DNA of 64,000 bases, from positions 124,001-188,000 of the forward strand of contig JAGIAH010000001.1 in assembly GCA_017744915.1 (NCBI GenBank). Direction: 5' to 3'. This DNA is from Agrobacterium tumefaciens. GTDB lineage: Bacteria; Pseudomonadota; Alphaproteobacteria; Rhizobiales; Rhizobiaceae. The notes under the pieces were generated by a model. It saw nothing but the letters and a program-made list of their open reading frames with translations, was not told the DNA's origin and ran no database searches. Below, piece by piece: positions 38,862 through 47,680 of the stretch (positions are counted from its first letter, which is position 1; the number at the start of each line of letters is the position of its first letter). The translations under genes were made by a program, and so were the position numbers.

Positions 38862-41332
38862 CGATGCCGCCCCATCAGGCGCAGCATCACGAAGGTGGCG
38901 AAGCCGAGCAGCGACACGAAGCCGATGAATGCCAGCGAATAGGACAGAACATTGGAAGACAGCCAGTTGGCAGCGATCAACCTCGCGTTCGAGAGTGAAA
39001 ATGCCCGCGTGCCATAAAAATACGGCCGTTCCACCTCCACCGTTTCCACCTTTCCGGCAGCGGCATCGTAGGCCACGACACGCCCGGTAACATCACGCCA
39101 GCGGTTTTCCCGCGTCATCGCCGCCATGCCGTCGAGAAGTTCCGCCGAAGTCGGCGCGGTGGCAAGCGTCCAGACCCCACCGCCGGAGGGGCTGAGCCCC
39201 TGCGCCAGCATGAAGGAAACGTTGCCGGGCGGCGCATAGGGCTGTTCGGCCGCCGGCAGGAAGCGCAGCGTATCCGAACTCAGGTCGAAATTCCGCTTCA
39301 TCCATTCCTCGAGAGAGGACACCTGCCCCTCCCAGACGCCACCATCCACCCGTTCCCGCCAGTCATTAAAGAGGGTTTCGCTGCTTTGCGCGGGCTGCTG
39401 GACGCCGGTCCCCGCCTTCCAGGATATCTGGCTGGAGGGAACAAGATTGAACTGGCTGATCAAAGCTTGCGGGAACTGAGAAATCGTCCCGACAAACAGG
39501 GCGTCGCGGTCGCCGATCACCAGCGGCGAGGCGACGGTCTCGATATTGATGGGATGTCCCGCGACACTCGCCAGCCGGCTGACGAGCGTGGCGGCCGCCG
39601 ACATGGTGTCGGTGTCGAAACGGTCGAGCGACAATGCAACGGGCGCGCCGCCGCTTCGGTAGGGTTGCCCGGCACCCGCCATAGCGGCGAGATCCGGCTT
39701 GCGGCCGATCTGGGCATAGTCCGGAATATGAATTTCCGACGTATCGAACAATGCGAAACGCGGGGTCGTGTTGGCGGGCGCGCCCGGCGCACAGGCCTGA
39801 TCCTGCGCCGTCATCAGCACCGCCTCGATGGTCACCCTGTTCGGCCCCGGCTTGAAGTGACGCATTGTCACCTTGATCGGCAAATGCCGGAAAATGCCGC
39901 CGCCATTGTTGGAAATCGGCACGGTCGAGGCGATCTGGTCATTGACGTAAATATCGACATGGCTGCCAGGCAGGACCTGCGACGAATAGGCGGCATCGAG
40001 CAGCAGCGACGCTTCACCATAGGCCGATGCGTAAAAATCGGCGGGCATGCCCACATAAAATTCATTGCGGAAACGCCGGCCGCCGAATTCGGTGCTTTGG
40101 AGACCGAGTTCGGAAAGCGCAATGCGGCGATCCGACATGACGAGCGGCACATCCGGCGCATGCCAGCTGCGGGTCGAAAAGGTCGTTCTCTGGGTGCCGG
40201 GCGTGCGCGAGATCGAGGAAAACAGCGTCTCTATTGCCGCCTGCACCGCCTGCGGAGTGGGGCCGCTGACGAACAGCGGTGAAAAACCGCCGGGCGCTGC
40301 CGCGCCAAAGCCGGCAAAGGCGCCTGCCGATGCCTCGGGCGGCAATGTCCCGGCCATACCGGCAATCTCGCGGGCGGTACCGACGATGACCGAGAGCGTT
40401 CCCGCCTTGCGCTCAGTGGAAGGGGCGGTCACGAAACGGATCGTCTGGTTCGGCATCTGGGTTCTCAGTGCCAGCGCCTGCGAAAGGCGCAGAAGAGAAT
40501 CCGCAAAGGCCGGGTTGCCGAGCGCCGGCGCGACAATTTCGATCGACGTTGCCGCCTTGCCATCCGCACCCGTCGCCTGAATGTCGTCTATATTGGCAAA
40601 ACTGCCGGCAACATCCGCGTTGAAGCCGATATAGCTGTTCGCGGGGTTCACATCGGTCCAGAGATCATAGGTGGACTGGATCGTGCAATCGGTTCGGTGG
40701 CGCTGCTGCACGCCGAGCGTCACGACATTCGCACCGACCTGCAACACGCCCGGCGGAATCTTGAGGGAAACGTTCCCCTCGCTGTCGGGCGCTTCGATGC
40801 GGGCCGCCTCCAGCGCGACATTGTTCAGGCTGACCTGAAAATTCGAGTTTTCCGGCGCCACCACAATGGCGTTCTGATAACCGATATTCAGCGAGACGGC
40901 GGCATTCACCTGCTCGGGCGTCAGATAGATGCTCCATTGCCGCCGGTCTATCTCACCGGAAAGGCTGAGCTTCTCATAGGGCAGGATATATCGCCGGCGG
41001 CTGTCGGCATTGAGCGCCGGGGTCGAGGCGGGTCTTATACCTTCCTGGCGCGGAGGAACCTGAACCGGCGGCGATGGCGGAATGGCGGGGCGTTGCGGCG
41101 GCGGCTGAACCGCAAAGGGCGGTGGGGCCGACGGTTGGGCCGGTATCTGGGCAGGAGGCTGCTGGCGCGGCGCGACAGGTGGAACGGCGGGTGGCGGCAC
41201 GGGCGCAGGTGTCGTCTGCGCCGGCCTTTCGGGCGACATGTCGAAGGGCGAGGACTGCGCGAAAGCCCCGGTCGCAACGGCTCCCCACATCAGCACTGTC
41301 AGAGAATCCCGGATGGATTTGCGGCCGCTCAT
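38858..41332 (-). CDS. celB: Cellulose synthase regulatory/periplasmic subunit
   Basis: An 824-residue BcsB-family protein: signal sequence (SLTVLMWGAVATGAFAQ), a Pro-rich linker (repeated APPP/QPP), then the alternating carbohydrate-binding and flavodoxin-like domains of BcsB (YFGMP-type block as NEFYVGMPADFYASAYGEASL), and a C-terminal membrane anchor (SYSLAFIGFVSLLGFATFVMLRLMG). It guides the glucan across the periplasm and completes the CelA channel. The ATG at 41332 lies in the celA stop (ATGA); the frame is open upstream inside celA. Confidence 0.9.
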   Translation of the reverse strand: MSGRKSIRDSLTVLMWGAVATGAFAQSSPFDMSPERPAQTTPAPVPPPAVPPVAPRQQPPAQIPAQPSAPPPFAVQPPPQRPAIPPSPPVQVPPRQEGIRPASTPALNADSRRRYILPYEKLSLSGEIDRRQWSIYLTPEQVNAAVSLNIGYQNAIVVAPENSNFQVSLNNVALEAARIEAPDSEGNVSLKIPPGVLQVGANVVTLGVQQRHRTDCTIQSTYDLWTDVNPANSYIGFNADVAGSFANIDDIQATGADGKAATSIEIVAPALGNPAFADSLLRLSQALALRTQMPNQTIRFVTAPSTERKAGTLSVIVGTAREIAGMAGTLPPEASAGAFAGFGAAAPGGFSPLFVSGPTPQAVQAAIETLFSSISRTPGTQRTTFSTRSWHAPDVPLVMSDRRIALSELGLQSTEFGGRRFRNEFYVGMPADFYASAYGEASLLLDAAYSSQVLPGSHVDIYVNDQIASTVPISNNGGGIFRHLPIKVTMRHFKPGPNRVTIEAVLMTAQDQACAPGAPANTTPRFALFDTSEIHIPDYAQIGRKPDLAAMAGAGQPYRSGGAPVALSLDRFDTDTMSAAATLVSRLASVAGHPINIETVASPLVIGDRDALFVGTISQFPQALISQFNLVPSSQISWKAGTGVQQPAQSSETLFNDWRERVDGGVWEGQVSSLEEWMKRNFDLSSDTLRFLPAAEQPYAPPGNVSFMLAQGLSPSGGGVWTLATAPTSAELLDGMAAMTRENRWRDVTGRVVAYDAAAGKVETVEVERPYFYGTRAFSLSNARLIAANWLSSNVLSYSLAFIGFVSLLGFATFVMLRLMGRHR

Positions 41333-43518
41333 TTTACGGCTCCGACGGGTTTGACGCTCTTGGGAGCGGGCCGAAAGCCCCGGATCAGATAATAAAGGCC
41401 GCGCTGGGTCTGGAAGAGCGCTATCGCCAGAAAAATCGCCGTACCGCGGATGAGGCCCGGGTTTTTCCGGCGCACGCGCTGGAATTCGCTCCATTGTTCG
41501 GAATTGGCGAAGATCAGGTCGGCGATCAGCCGGTGATCGACGGCACGTTGCGGCGAAAAGGTGCAGCCGATCGAGACGAAGCCCTCGCCCTTTACCGTGC
41601 GCACCACGTTGACAGGCATGCTTTCCGGCACCCCTTCACTATGCGGCTTGACCTTCACGATGGCGGTGGCACCTTTTTCAATGCCTGTGGCGCCGTCGAA
41701 GAGATTGATCAGCAGGCCATGCACCGAGACATTGTCGATGGAAGCCGGCAGCCAGGCATCGCTGCCCTCAAGCTGGACCTCGCAGCGCCGCTTGACGGTG
41801 ATGCGCCGCGACGCCGACTTGTCGCCGCGCTCGGAAACAACGCCGAGCGCGCAGCCCGCGAAGATGAGGTTGAGCAGGTTCCAGCCGCCGACAACGAGCG
41901 TTACATCCGCCTTGTAGGGCTCGCTGTAGATGCGCCATGCGGCAAAGGCCATCGCCACGACAAGCAGCGCGAAAATGACGAAGAACGGCCGGCTGATTTC
42001 CGAAAGCCGCGCCTCGGCAATGGATTCATCCTTTGCCGTTACCTTGAAGGTCGGCTTGCCCGGATTGAAGATCACCGAAACAACGGCTGGCAGCAGGTGA
42101 ACCGTCTGCACATATTCGTAAAGTTCCGAAATCCATGGCCAGCGGAAGCTGCCGTAGAGATAGTTCTGCATCATCAGGTTCACGAGCATATAGGCCGCCG
42201 TATAGGCCAGGAACTCGCCGCCCGAGGCCACGAAAATCTGCAGGTCGAAAAACAGATAGAACAGCGGTGCGAACAGGAAGATGGTGCGCGGGAACGGGAA
42301 CAACCAGAACAGCGTCGACGACATGTAGCAAAGACGCTGCGTAAACGAGAGACCACGCCGGAACAGGGGCTGACGGAAGATCAGGATCTGCATCATGCCC
42401 TGCGCCCAGCGGCTGCGCTGGCCGATGAAGCTCGTAAAGGTGGCGGGTTGCAACCCGGCAATCAGCGGCTTGTCGACATAGATACTGTTCCAGCCGCGCG
42501 AATGCAGCGCCAGCGCCGTTTCGCAATCTTCCGTGATGCTGACACCGCTGAAGCCTTCCGTCTCCTGCAACGCCTCGCGCCGCAGCACGGCGGCGGAACC
42601 GCAGAAGAAAGCGCCGTTCCATTTGTCGAGGCCGCGCTGAATGATGCCGTAGAACATCTCGTTTTCGCTCGGCATGGTCTCGAACGTGCGCAGGTTGCGC
42701 TCGATAGGATCGGGATTGACGAAGAAGTGCGGTGTCTGCACCAGAAAGAGCCGAGAATCCTCCTCGAAATAGCCCACAGTCTCCAGAAGAAAATCACGGG
42801 CAGGCGCATGGTCGGCGTCAAACACCGTCACGAGTTCGCCGGTCGAGTGGGCAAGACCATTATTGAGATTTCCGGCCTTGGCATGGACGTTGCGCTCGCG
42901 CGTCAGATACCGAACGTCGAGGTCCTCGCAGAGCTTTTTCAGCTCCTCGTGGCGGCGTTGCGCCGCCTGCGCCTCGACGATATTGCTGGCATTGCGCTTC
43001 TGCACGGAGCCGCCATCGTCCAGCAGCCAGACGGTGAACCGATCGGCCGGATAGTCCATATTTTTAGCCGCCGCCAGCGTATTGGCGAGAAGTTCCGCAT
43101 CTTCATTATAGCTCGGCACGAAGACATCGACCGTTGGCCGATATTCTGGAGAACCGGGCCTTGTCTTGCGCGACGGCAATGGCATCGAGACGATGACGAG
43201 GCTGAGGCCCAGCATCACGACGCTGTACATTTCCGCCAGATAAAGCAGAAAGCCGGGAATGAAGTTTTCAAGCTGGTTGACGGGCGGCAATGTGCTGGTG
43301 GTGCGCCAGTAGACATAGCGCAGAACGACGGCCGTGCCGAAACCGAGCGCCACCAGTCGCCATGGCCCCTGCCCGTTGAAGCTTTTGATCGTCGCCAGAA
43401 GGATAAGCGAGATCGCGGTGGCGACCAGGTGCGTCTGCAGGCTGACCGGCATCGTGATGATGGCCAGAACGCAAAGCGATACAAGCAACCAGACAATGAT
43501 TGTAATGGCCTTGCTCAT
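41329..43518 (-). CDS. celA: Cellulose synthase catalytic subunit (UDP-forming)
   Basis: A 729-residue GT2 synthase. Catalytic residues: DDGG (Asp167/168), DADH (Asp234, Asp236), TED (329-331) and QRSRW (Gln367-Trp371), with N-terminal helices and a C-terminal cluster of helices. A PilZ domain begins near residue 565; the second c-di-GMP motif is seen as NVSVHG, but the first is the basic run RRITVKRR rather than strict RxxxR. The ATG at 43518 is chosen; a GTG at 43545 would add nine residues. It polymerises UDP-glucose into beta-1,4-glucan and exports it. Second gene of the operon after bcsN. Confidence 0.94.
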   Translation of the reverse strand: MSKAITIIVWLLVSLCVLAIITMPVSLQTHLVATAISLILLATIKSFNGQGPWRLVALGFGTAVVLRYVYWRTTSTLPPVNQLENFIPGFLLYLAEMYSVVMLGLSLVIVSMPLPSRKTRPGSPEYRPTVDVFVPSYNEDAELLANTLAAAKNMDYPADRFTVWLLDDGGSVQKRNASNIVEAQAAQRRHEELKKLCEDLDVRYLTRERNVHAKAGNLNNGLAHSTGELVTVFDADHAPARDFLLETVGYFEEDSRLFLVQTPHFFVNPDPIERNLRTFETMPSENEMFYGIIQRGLDKWNGAFFCGSAAVLRREALQETEGFSGVSITEDCETALALHSRGWNSIYVDKPLIAGLQPATFTSFIGQRSRWAQGMMQILIFRQPLFRRGLSFTQRLCYMSSTLFWLFPFPRTIFLFAPLFYLFFDLQIFVASGGEFLAYTAAYMLVNLMMQNYLYGSFRWPWISELYEYVQTVHLLPAVVSVIFNPGKPTFKVTAKDESIAEARLSEISRPFFVIFALLVVAMAFAAWRIYSEPYKADVTLVVGGWNLLNLIFAGCALGVVSERGDKSASRRITVKRRCEVQLEGSDAWLPASIDNVSVHGLLINLFDGATGIEKGATAIVKVKPHSEGVPESMPVNVVRTVKGEGFVSIGCTFSPQRAVDHRLIADLIFANSEQWSEFQRVRRKNPGLIRGTAIFLAIALFQTQRGLYYLIRGFRPAPKSVKPVGAVK

Positions 43519-43612
43519 CCAGAAACTTTCCGTTGTCTTCCCCACCCGGAGTTTCGGCCCGGAATCACCACGAATTGCACGTCTGCGCCGTCTTTCCCGC
43601 TGGCTCCGGCGA

Positions 43613-44611
43613 TCATCTGCATCCCTGCACCGCCCCCGAACCGGACAAACATGAGGGCGAAGGAATGGATACCTGCGGGACCTGTGATGGCGGCTGCCCG
43701 CTTTCCGTCACCCCGCCATCCATACGCCTTCCCGCCACCGCTGGCCTTGCCGGCTGGGCGGGCGCCCCGGCCGAGGCGGGCGACGGAATACTGACTGCAG
43801 CAACGGGCGGCAGCGGCTCCGGTTCCGGCTGCACTGGCGCGATGGCCACGACGCGACGAACGGGCCGGGGCGGCACGCTGGCCGTCACGTCCCCGCCGCC
43901 CGGCCGCATCGGCACATCTTCCGCCTTCACGGGATAGACCGGATGACCCGGCCGGCCGAGATTTTTGTCAACCGCCTGCGGCGTGCCGTAGGGGTTCCAG
44001 CTTGGCGAAGCATAAGTGCCGGTGATCGTGTAGTTATACATCACCGCCAGCAGCCGCTCGACGCTTGCGCCGGACTGGCAAAGGCGCAGTCGCACCTTGA
44101 TGCGTCCGAGGTTGCGGAAATCCTGCCGCATGCTTTCCGGCGAGCGTATGTCCTGCCAGCCATAAAGACAGGTATCATCGCCGCGCCCCTTGCCGGCGGC
44201 ATAGGAAAAGGCGCCATAACCGTTCTGAAAGTAGTTTGCCGACATGGCGATGCTTTCGCCCGGAAATTCGGCGCGGATTTCACGGGCGACGGAGGATGCC
44301 CTAAAACCGGTGAAAGCCAGGGCGTCACCATCGGTATCGCCGGCCTGCTGCGGACCGAAAAATTCCGCCTTGATATAATTCTGCCCGGGCGTGGCGGCCT
44401 CGGAGCGCAAGATGACCTGCTGCGCCACCGCGTTGGAATAGGTGCGATTGACCACGGTGACGATTTCAGGACCGCCCGGCGGCGGAAAAACCAGCGCTTC
44501 GGACGGCGACAACATCTGCGCACCCCCGAACGATCGAACGCCCGCGGGAGTATTGCAGCCCGAAAGAACCGCAATGGAGAACAGCAATGAAGTATAGGCA
44601 GAAAATCTCAC
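43613..44611 (-). CDS. bcsN: Cellulose biosynthesis lipoprotein BcsN
   Basis: A protein of about 332 residues of the alphaproteobacterial BcsN type. From the GTG at 44611 (AAGGGG nine bases upstream) it has a compact lipoprotein signal with lipobox LSGC; an in-frame ATG at 44683 would add 24 residues before it and is less likely. The body contains NRTYSNAVAQQVILRSEAATPG and a Pro-rich C-terminal third (VQPEPEPLPPVAAVSIP). It is 94 bp upstream of celA on the same strand and is probably the first gene of the cellulose operon. The function is unknown beyond association with cellulose synthesis. Confidence 0.75.
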   Translation of the reverse strand: MRFSAYTSLLFSIAVLSGCNTPAGVRSFGGAQMLSPSEALVFPPPGGPEIVTVVNRTYSNAVAQQVILRSEAATPGQNYIKAEFFGPQQAGDTDGDALAFTGFRASSVAREIRAEFPGESIAMSANYFQNGYGAFSYAAGKGRGDDTCLYGWQDIRSPESMRQDFRNLGRIKVRLRLCQSGASVERLLAVMYNYTITGTYASPSWNPYGTPQAVDKNLGRPGHPVYPVKAEDVPMRPGGGDVTASVPPRPVRRVVAIAPVQPEPEPLPPVAAVSIPSPASAGAPAQPARPAVAGRRMDGGVTESGQPPSQVPQVSIPSPSCLSGSGAVQGCR

Positions 44612-44947
44612 TGCCTTGCGCCCCTTTATTTCCCCAACGCCGCCCAGGTTAAAAGGAGACCGAATCACTAATGACCAGACCATTGTTACGAAATACGTGA
44701 GGACTACGAATAAGCAATCTCAAATTTGCGTTGTAATTTCTGATACTTTGTGGCTTACGAATCATCTGCGCAGCAGTCCGGACTTGCACAATAATGGAAC
44801 CATTCACGCCGCCATGGGTTGGCCCAGCGTAGGATCGATAATTTTTACGGTTGCAGCGCAATATGTCCCATGATCTATTTGCCTCCATAATTACGTATTT
44901 TTATTGGTCTATTTTTTCATTCCGCTTTAAAAACAGAGAGTTACCGG
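44612..44947. promoter_or_regulatory. Divergent control region between bcsN and the AGE-family gene
   Basis: 336 bp, notably AT-rich (44680-44940) against GC-rich flanks, between two divergent genes. It should hold promoters for the cellulose operon (leftward) and the isomerase gene (rightward). No confident -35/-10 pair or palindromic operator was seen; the rightward gene is preceded by AACAGAGAG. Confidence 0.45.
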
Positions 44948-46132
44948 ATGACTGTGCAATTTCCGAGCATCGCGCAGACGCTTGCCGAAGAGATCGCGGC
45001 CTTACGCAAATGGCTGGACAAGGACGCCCTGCCTTTGTGGTGGGAGGCGGGAGCGGCCCGCCCGGATGGCGGATTTTACGAGCGCCTCGGCCAGGATGCG
45101 AAACCGGTCTTTTCCGACGATCGCCGCGCCCGCGTGCAGCCGCGCCAGGCCTATTGTTTCGCCGCCGCCGGCCAGCATGGCTGGCAGGGGCCGTGGAAAG
45201 ACGCACTCCTGCATGGCTTAAGCTGGTTCGAGAAGGTCTACCGCCTCGATAACGGCCTTTACGGCAACCTTGCCGACCAGACGGGCCGGCTGATCGATCC
45301 CTCCTTCGATCTCTACAATCAGGCTTTTGCGCTTTTCGTCTCCGCTCAGGCCGCCACGAGCCTGCCTGAGCGCCGGGACGAGATGCGTGGCCGGGCGCTC
45401 GATATTCTTGCGCTCCTTAAACGCGACTATAGACACCCCCTCGCCGGCTTCGAGGAGGAAAACCCGCCGCGCGCACCGCTCTGCTCCAATCCACACATGC
45501 ATCTTTTCGAGGCGATGCTGGCATGGGAAGAACAGGATCCGGATGGTCCGTGGTCGGCGCTGGCCGACGAGATCGCCGACCTGGCGCTCACCCGCTTCAT
45601 CGATGGCGGCAATGGTGGCCTGCGCGAATTCTTCGGCCATGACTGGAAACCCTACGAGGGCGAGAAGGGCCGCATCATGGAGCCGGGCCACCAGTTCGAA
45701 TGGGCCTGGCTTCTGGTGCGCTGGGGCAGCCTGCGCGGTAATGGCGAGGCGATTGAAAAGGCCAAGAGACTGTTCGAAATCGGCGAAGGGCATGGCATCT
45801 GCCCGCGCCGCAAGGTGGCGGTGATGAGCCTCTTTGACGATTTTTCGGTGCATGACGGGCTGGCGCGGCTGTGGCCGCAGACGGAATGGCTGAAGGCGGC
45901 GGTGCGGCTGGCGAGCGTCACGAATGGCGAGGAGCGGCAGCGTTACCTCACCTCCGGCCTTAGGGCCATCGGCGCGCTGCAGCCTTTCCTCGACACGCCG
46001 GTCAAGGGTCTGTGGTTCGACAAATGGCCGGCCGACAGGCCGATGCTCGACGAGCCGGCACCGGCAAGCACATTCTACCACATCGTCTGCGCCATCTATG
46101 AGGCGGAGGCCGTGCTGGCGGCGGGTAACTGA
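44948..46132 (+). CDS. AGE-family sugar isomerase/epimerase (mannose isomerase-like)
   Basis: A 394-residue (alpha/alpha)6-barrel protein of the N-acylglucosamine 2-epimerase family. Typical blocks: the substrate Arg region RVQPRQAYCFAAAG, NPHMHLFEAMLAW with catalytic-site His, and EPGHQFEWAWLLVRW with the second His. The family interconverts aldoses and ketoses such as mannose/fructose or their 6-phosphates; no phosphate-binding feature could be assigned, so free mannose isomerase is the best guess. Divergent from the cellulose operon and convergent with the GH26-like gene; it may supply fructose/mannose units for surface glycans. Confidence 0.8.
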   Translation: MTVQFPSIAQTLAEEIAALRKWLDKDALPLWWEAGAARPDGGFYERLGQDAKPVFSDDRRARVQPRQAYCFAAAGQHGWQGPWKDALLHGLSWFEKVYRLDNGLYGNLADQTGRLIDPSFDLYNQAFALFVSAQAATSLPERRDEMRGRALDILALLKRDYRHPLAGFEEENPPRAPLCSNPHMHLFEAMLAWEEQDPDGPWSALADEIADLALTRFIDGGNGGLREFFGHDWKPYEGEKGRIMEPGHQFEWAWLLVRWGSLRGNGEAIEKAKRLFEIGEGHGICPRRKVAVMSLFDDFSVHDGLARLWPQTEWLKAAVRLASVTNGEERQRYLTSGLRAIGALQPFLDTPVKGLWFDKWPADRPMLDEPAPASTFYHIVCAIYEAEAVLAAGN

Positions 46133-46141
46133 CCACGGGCC

Positions 46142-46177
46142 ACCGGACGAGCGGCATGGCTGCCGCTCGCCGGTTTT
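46142..46177. terminator. Terminator between convergent AGE and GH26-like genes
   Basis: ACCGG-CGAGCGGCA pairs with TGCCGCTCG-CCGGT, followed by TTTT on the plus strand. A strong rho-independent hairpin for the rightward gene. Confidence 0.75.
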
Positions 46178-46186
46178 CGAAGTCAG

Positions 46187-47149
46187 TCAGGCCTTGGCCG
46201 GACGTACGACGCGCCAGTCGGGTTTGCCGAGGTTGTGCGGCCAGGCGTGAACATCCTTGTCGTTGAAATAGACGACCTCTTCCAGTCTCGGAAAATCCGC
46301 CTGTTTCAACGTCACGTCGTTCATCCACGGACGAACATAGGAATCGCCGCCCTCATAGCCGAGTTCGGCAACCCAGATCGGCTTGTTGAAGGGTTCGACA
46401 AGTCCGTAGCCCTTGCGCAGCAGATCGGAGAACTTCTGCGGTCCGCCATATTCGATCTTGTCATAATCCTCGAGACCGAAGACCGAGAGACCGACCAGAT
46501 CGGCGTAGCTGTCGCCGGGATAATAGACCCGCAGGCCATCGAGACCTTTCGGAGACCACATCACCTTGACGCCGGGCACCGCCTTGCGGGTCATGTCCAC
46601 CATACGCTTGTAGGCCGTGATGTAGTCCTGAGGATTCCAGCCCGACCATGAGAAACGGCCGGACGTGTCTTCCATTTCCTGCCCCCAGCGCAGGATGAGC
46701 GGGCTCTTCATTGCCGACATGCGCGCGGCGATCGCCCGCATGTTTTCGTCGTAATCGCCCCTCAGCACCTTGCGGCGCAACTCGTCGGAGGTGAGCCGCC
46801 AGTTGACGTCCCACGACCAGGGTTCCACCGTAATCAGCACGTTGCGCTTGCGCTCCAGGGCATAGGCGTCCGCGAGCGCGAGGCTATCGAGATCCACGTC
46901 TTCCCAGGGCAGGAACAGATGTTCCGTTGCCACCCCGGCCTGGGCGGTGAAATCGCCATGCGGATCGTAGGCGCCGAAGCGGATACCCTCCGCATGCAAT
47001 GTCGGGCGTTTGTCGGCAAGCGTCTTCATGCCCGTCGACGTCATGGGGGCGACGCCCTGCGCGTCGAGCTTGAGCACCGGATACATACCGGCGGTAAAGG
47101 CTGCGGCGGCACCACTTGCGAACAGAAGTCTTCTTCTTGTTATCTGCAT
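46187..47149 (-). CDS. Secreted glycoside hydrolase, GH26-like
   Basis: A 320-residue exported protein with an RR-containing N-terminus (TRRRLLFASGAAAAFTAG), possibly Tat or Sec, and a clan-A TIM barrel. The likely acid/base is Glu158 or Glu160 (LILRWGQEMED) and the nucleophile Glu262 (PIWVAELGYEG), with a conserved-looking GRFSWSGWNPQDYITAYKRM segment as in beta-mannanases/lichenases of GH26. Last gene of the five-gene glycan operon (13-bp gap), so it probably trims or remodels the polymer made by the GT2 synthase, as CelC does for cellulose. Family assignment by eye only. Confidence 0.7.
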   Translation of the reverse strand: MQITRRRLLFASGAAAAFTAGMYPVLKLDAQGVAPMTSTGMKTLADKRPTLHAEGIRFGAYDPHGDFTAQAGVATEHLFLPWEDVDLDSLALADAYALERKRNVLITVEPWSWDVNWRLTSDELRRKVLRGDYDENMRAIAARMSAMKSPLILRWGQEMEDTSGRFSWSGWNPQDYITAYKRMVDMTRKAVPGVKVMWSPKGLDGLRVYYPGDSYADLVGLSVFGLEDYDKIEYGGPQKFSDLLRKGYGLVEPFNKPIWVAELGYEGGDSYVRPWMNDVTLKQADFPRLEEVVYFNDKDVHAWPHNLGKPDWRVVRPAKA

Positions 47150-47162
47150 GACACCTTACTCC

Positions 47163-47666
47163 TTACCTTGTTGCCGTCATCGCCTTGTCGTAAGCGGCGA
47201 TCTGCGGCGTTACATCGTCCTTGCGGACGAGCTTGAGGAATTCATCGCCAGCGCGTGGCGGGTTGTGTCGGAACACATACCAGGGCCCGCCCTGCTTGCG
47301 CTGGTAGAGCACCTTGCCGATGCGGCCATGGTCGAAGCAGGTATCGGCCTTGCCGTTACCGGCTGCGCTTTTCCAGGTGGCGCGCATGCACAAGGTGCCG
47401 TTGGCATCCACAGTCCAACGGCCTTCACCGATGGATTTCTGGCCCTTTTCTTCCGTTGCGGCGACGAATTTACGGCCGTCGGCAATGAAGCGTCCGCCGC
47501 CCGTATCCCATTTCCAGGTCTTGTCGAAGTACATGTCCACGACTTCGCTGGTTCTGAGCGGTTTCGGCGTCTTCGTGCCGCCTGCAGCATGGACGGCGCT
47601 TGGCGCAACCACTGCAAGACAGAGTACGAAAGCGGAGAATCCGCATTTGCTTATTGTTGTTTTCAT
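47163..47666 (-). CDS. Secreted DUF995-like protein
   Basis: A 167-residue protein with a signal peptide (KTTISKCGFSAFVLCLAVVAPSAVHA) and one compact domain with EVVDMYFDKTWKWDTGGGRF, EGRWTVDANGTLCMRATW and CFDHGRIGKVLYQRKQGG. It looks like the DUF995 family of Rhizobiales (small secreted beta-rich proteins of unknown function). The ATG at 47666 has GGAGGAGG upstream. It lies between the synthase and the hydrolase in a tight operon, so a periplasmic accessory role in polymer handling is plausible. Confidence 0.68.
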   Translation of the reverse strand: MKTTISKCGFSAFVLCLAVVAPSAVHAAGGTKTPKPLRTSEVVDMYFDKTWKWDTGGGRFIADGRKFVAATEEKGQKSIGEGRWTVDANGTLCMRATWKSAAGNGKADTCFDHGRIGKVLYQRKQGGPWYVFRHNPPRAGDEFLKLVRKDDVTPQIAAYDKAMTATR

Positions 47667-47680
47667 CACAGCCTCCTCCT

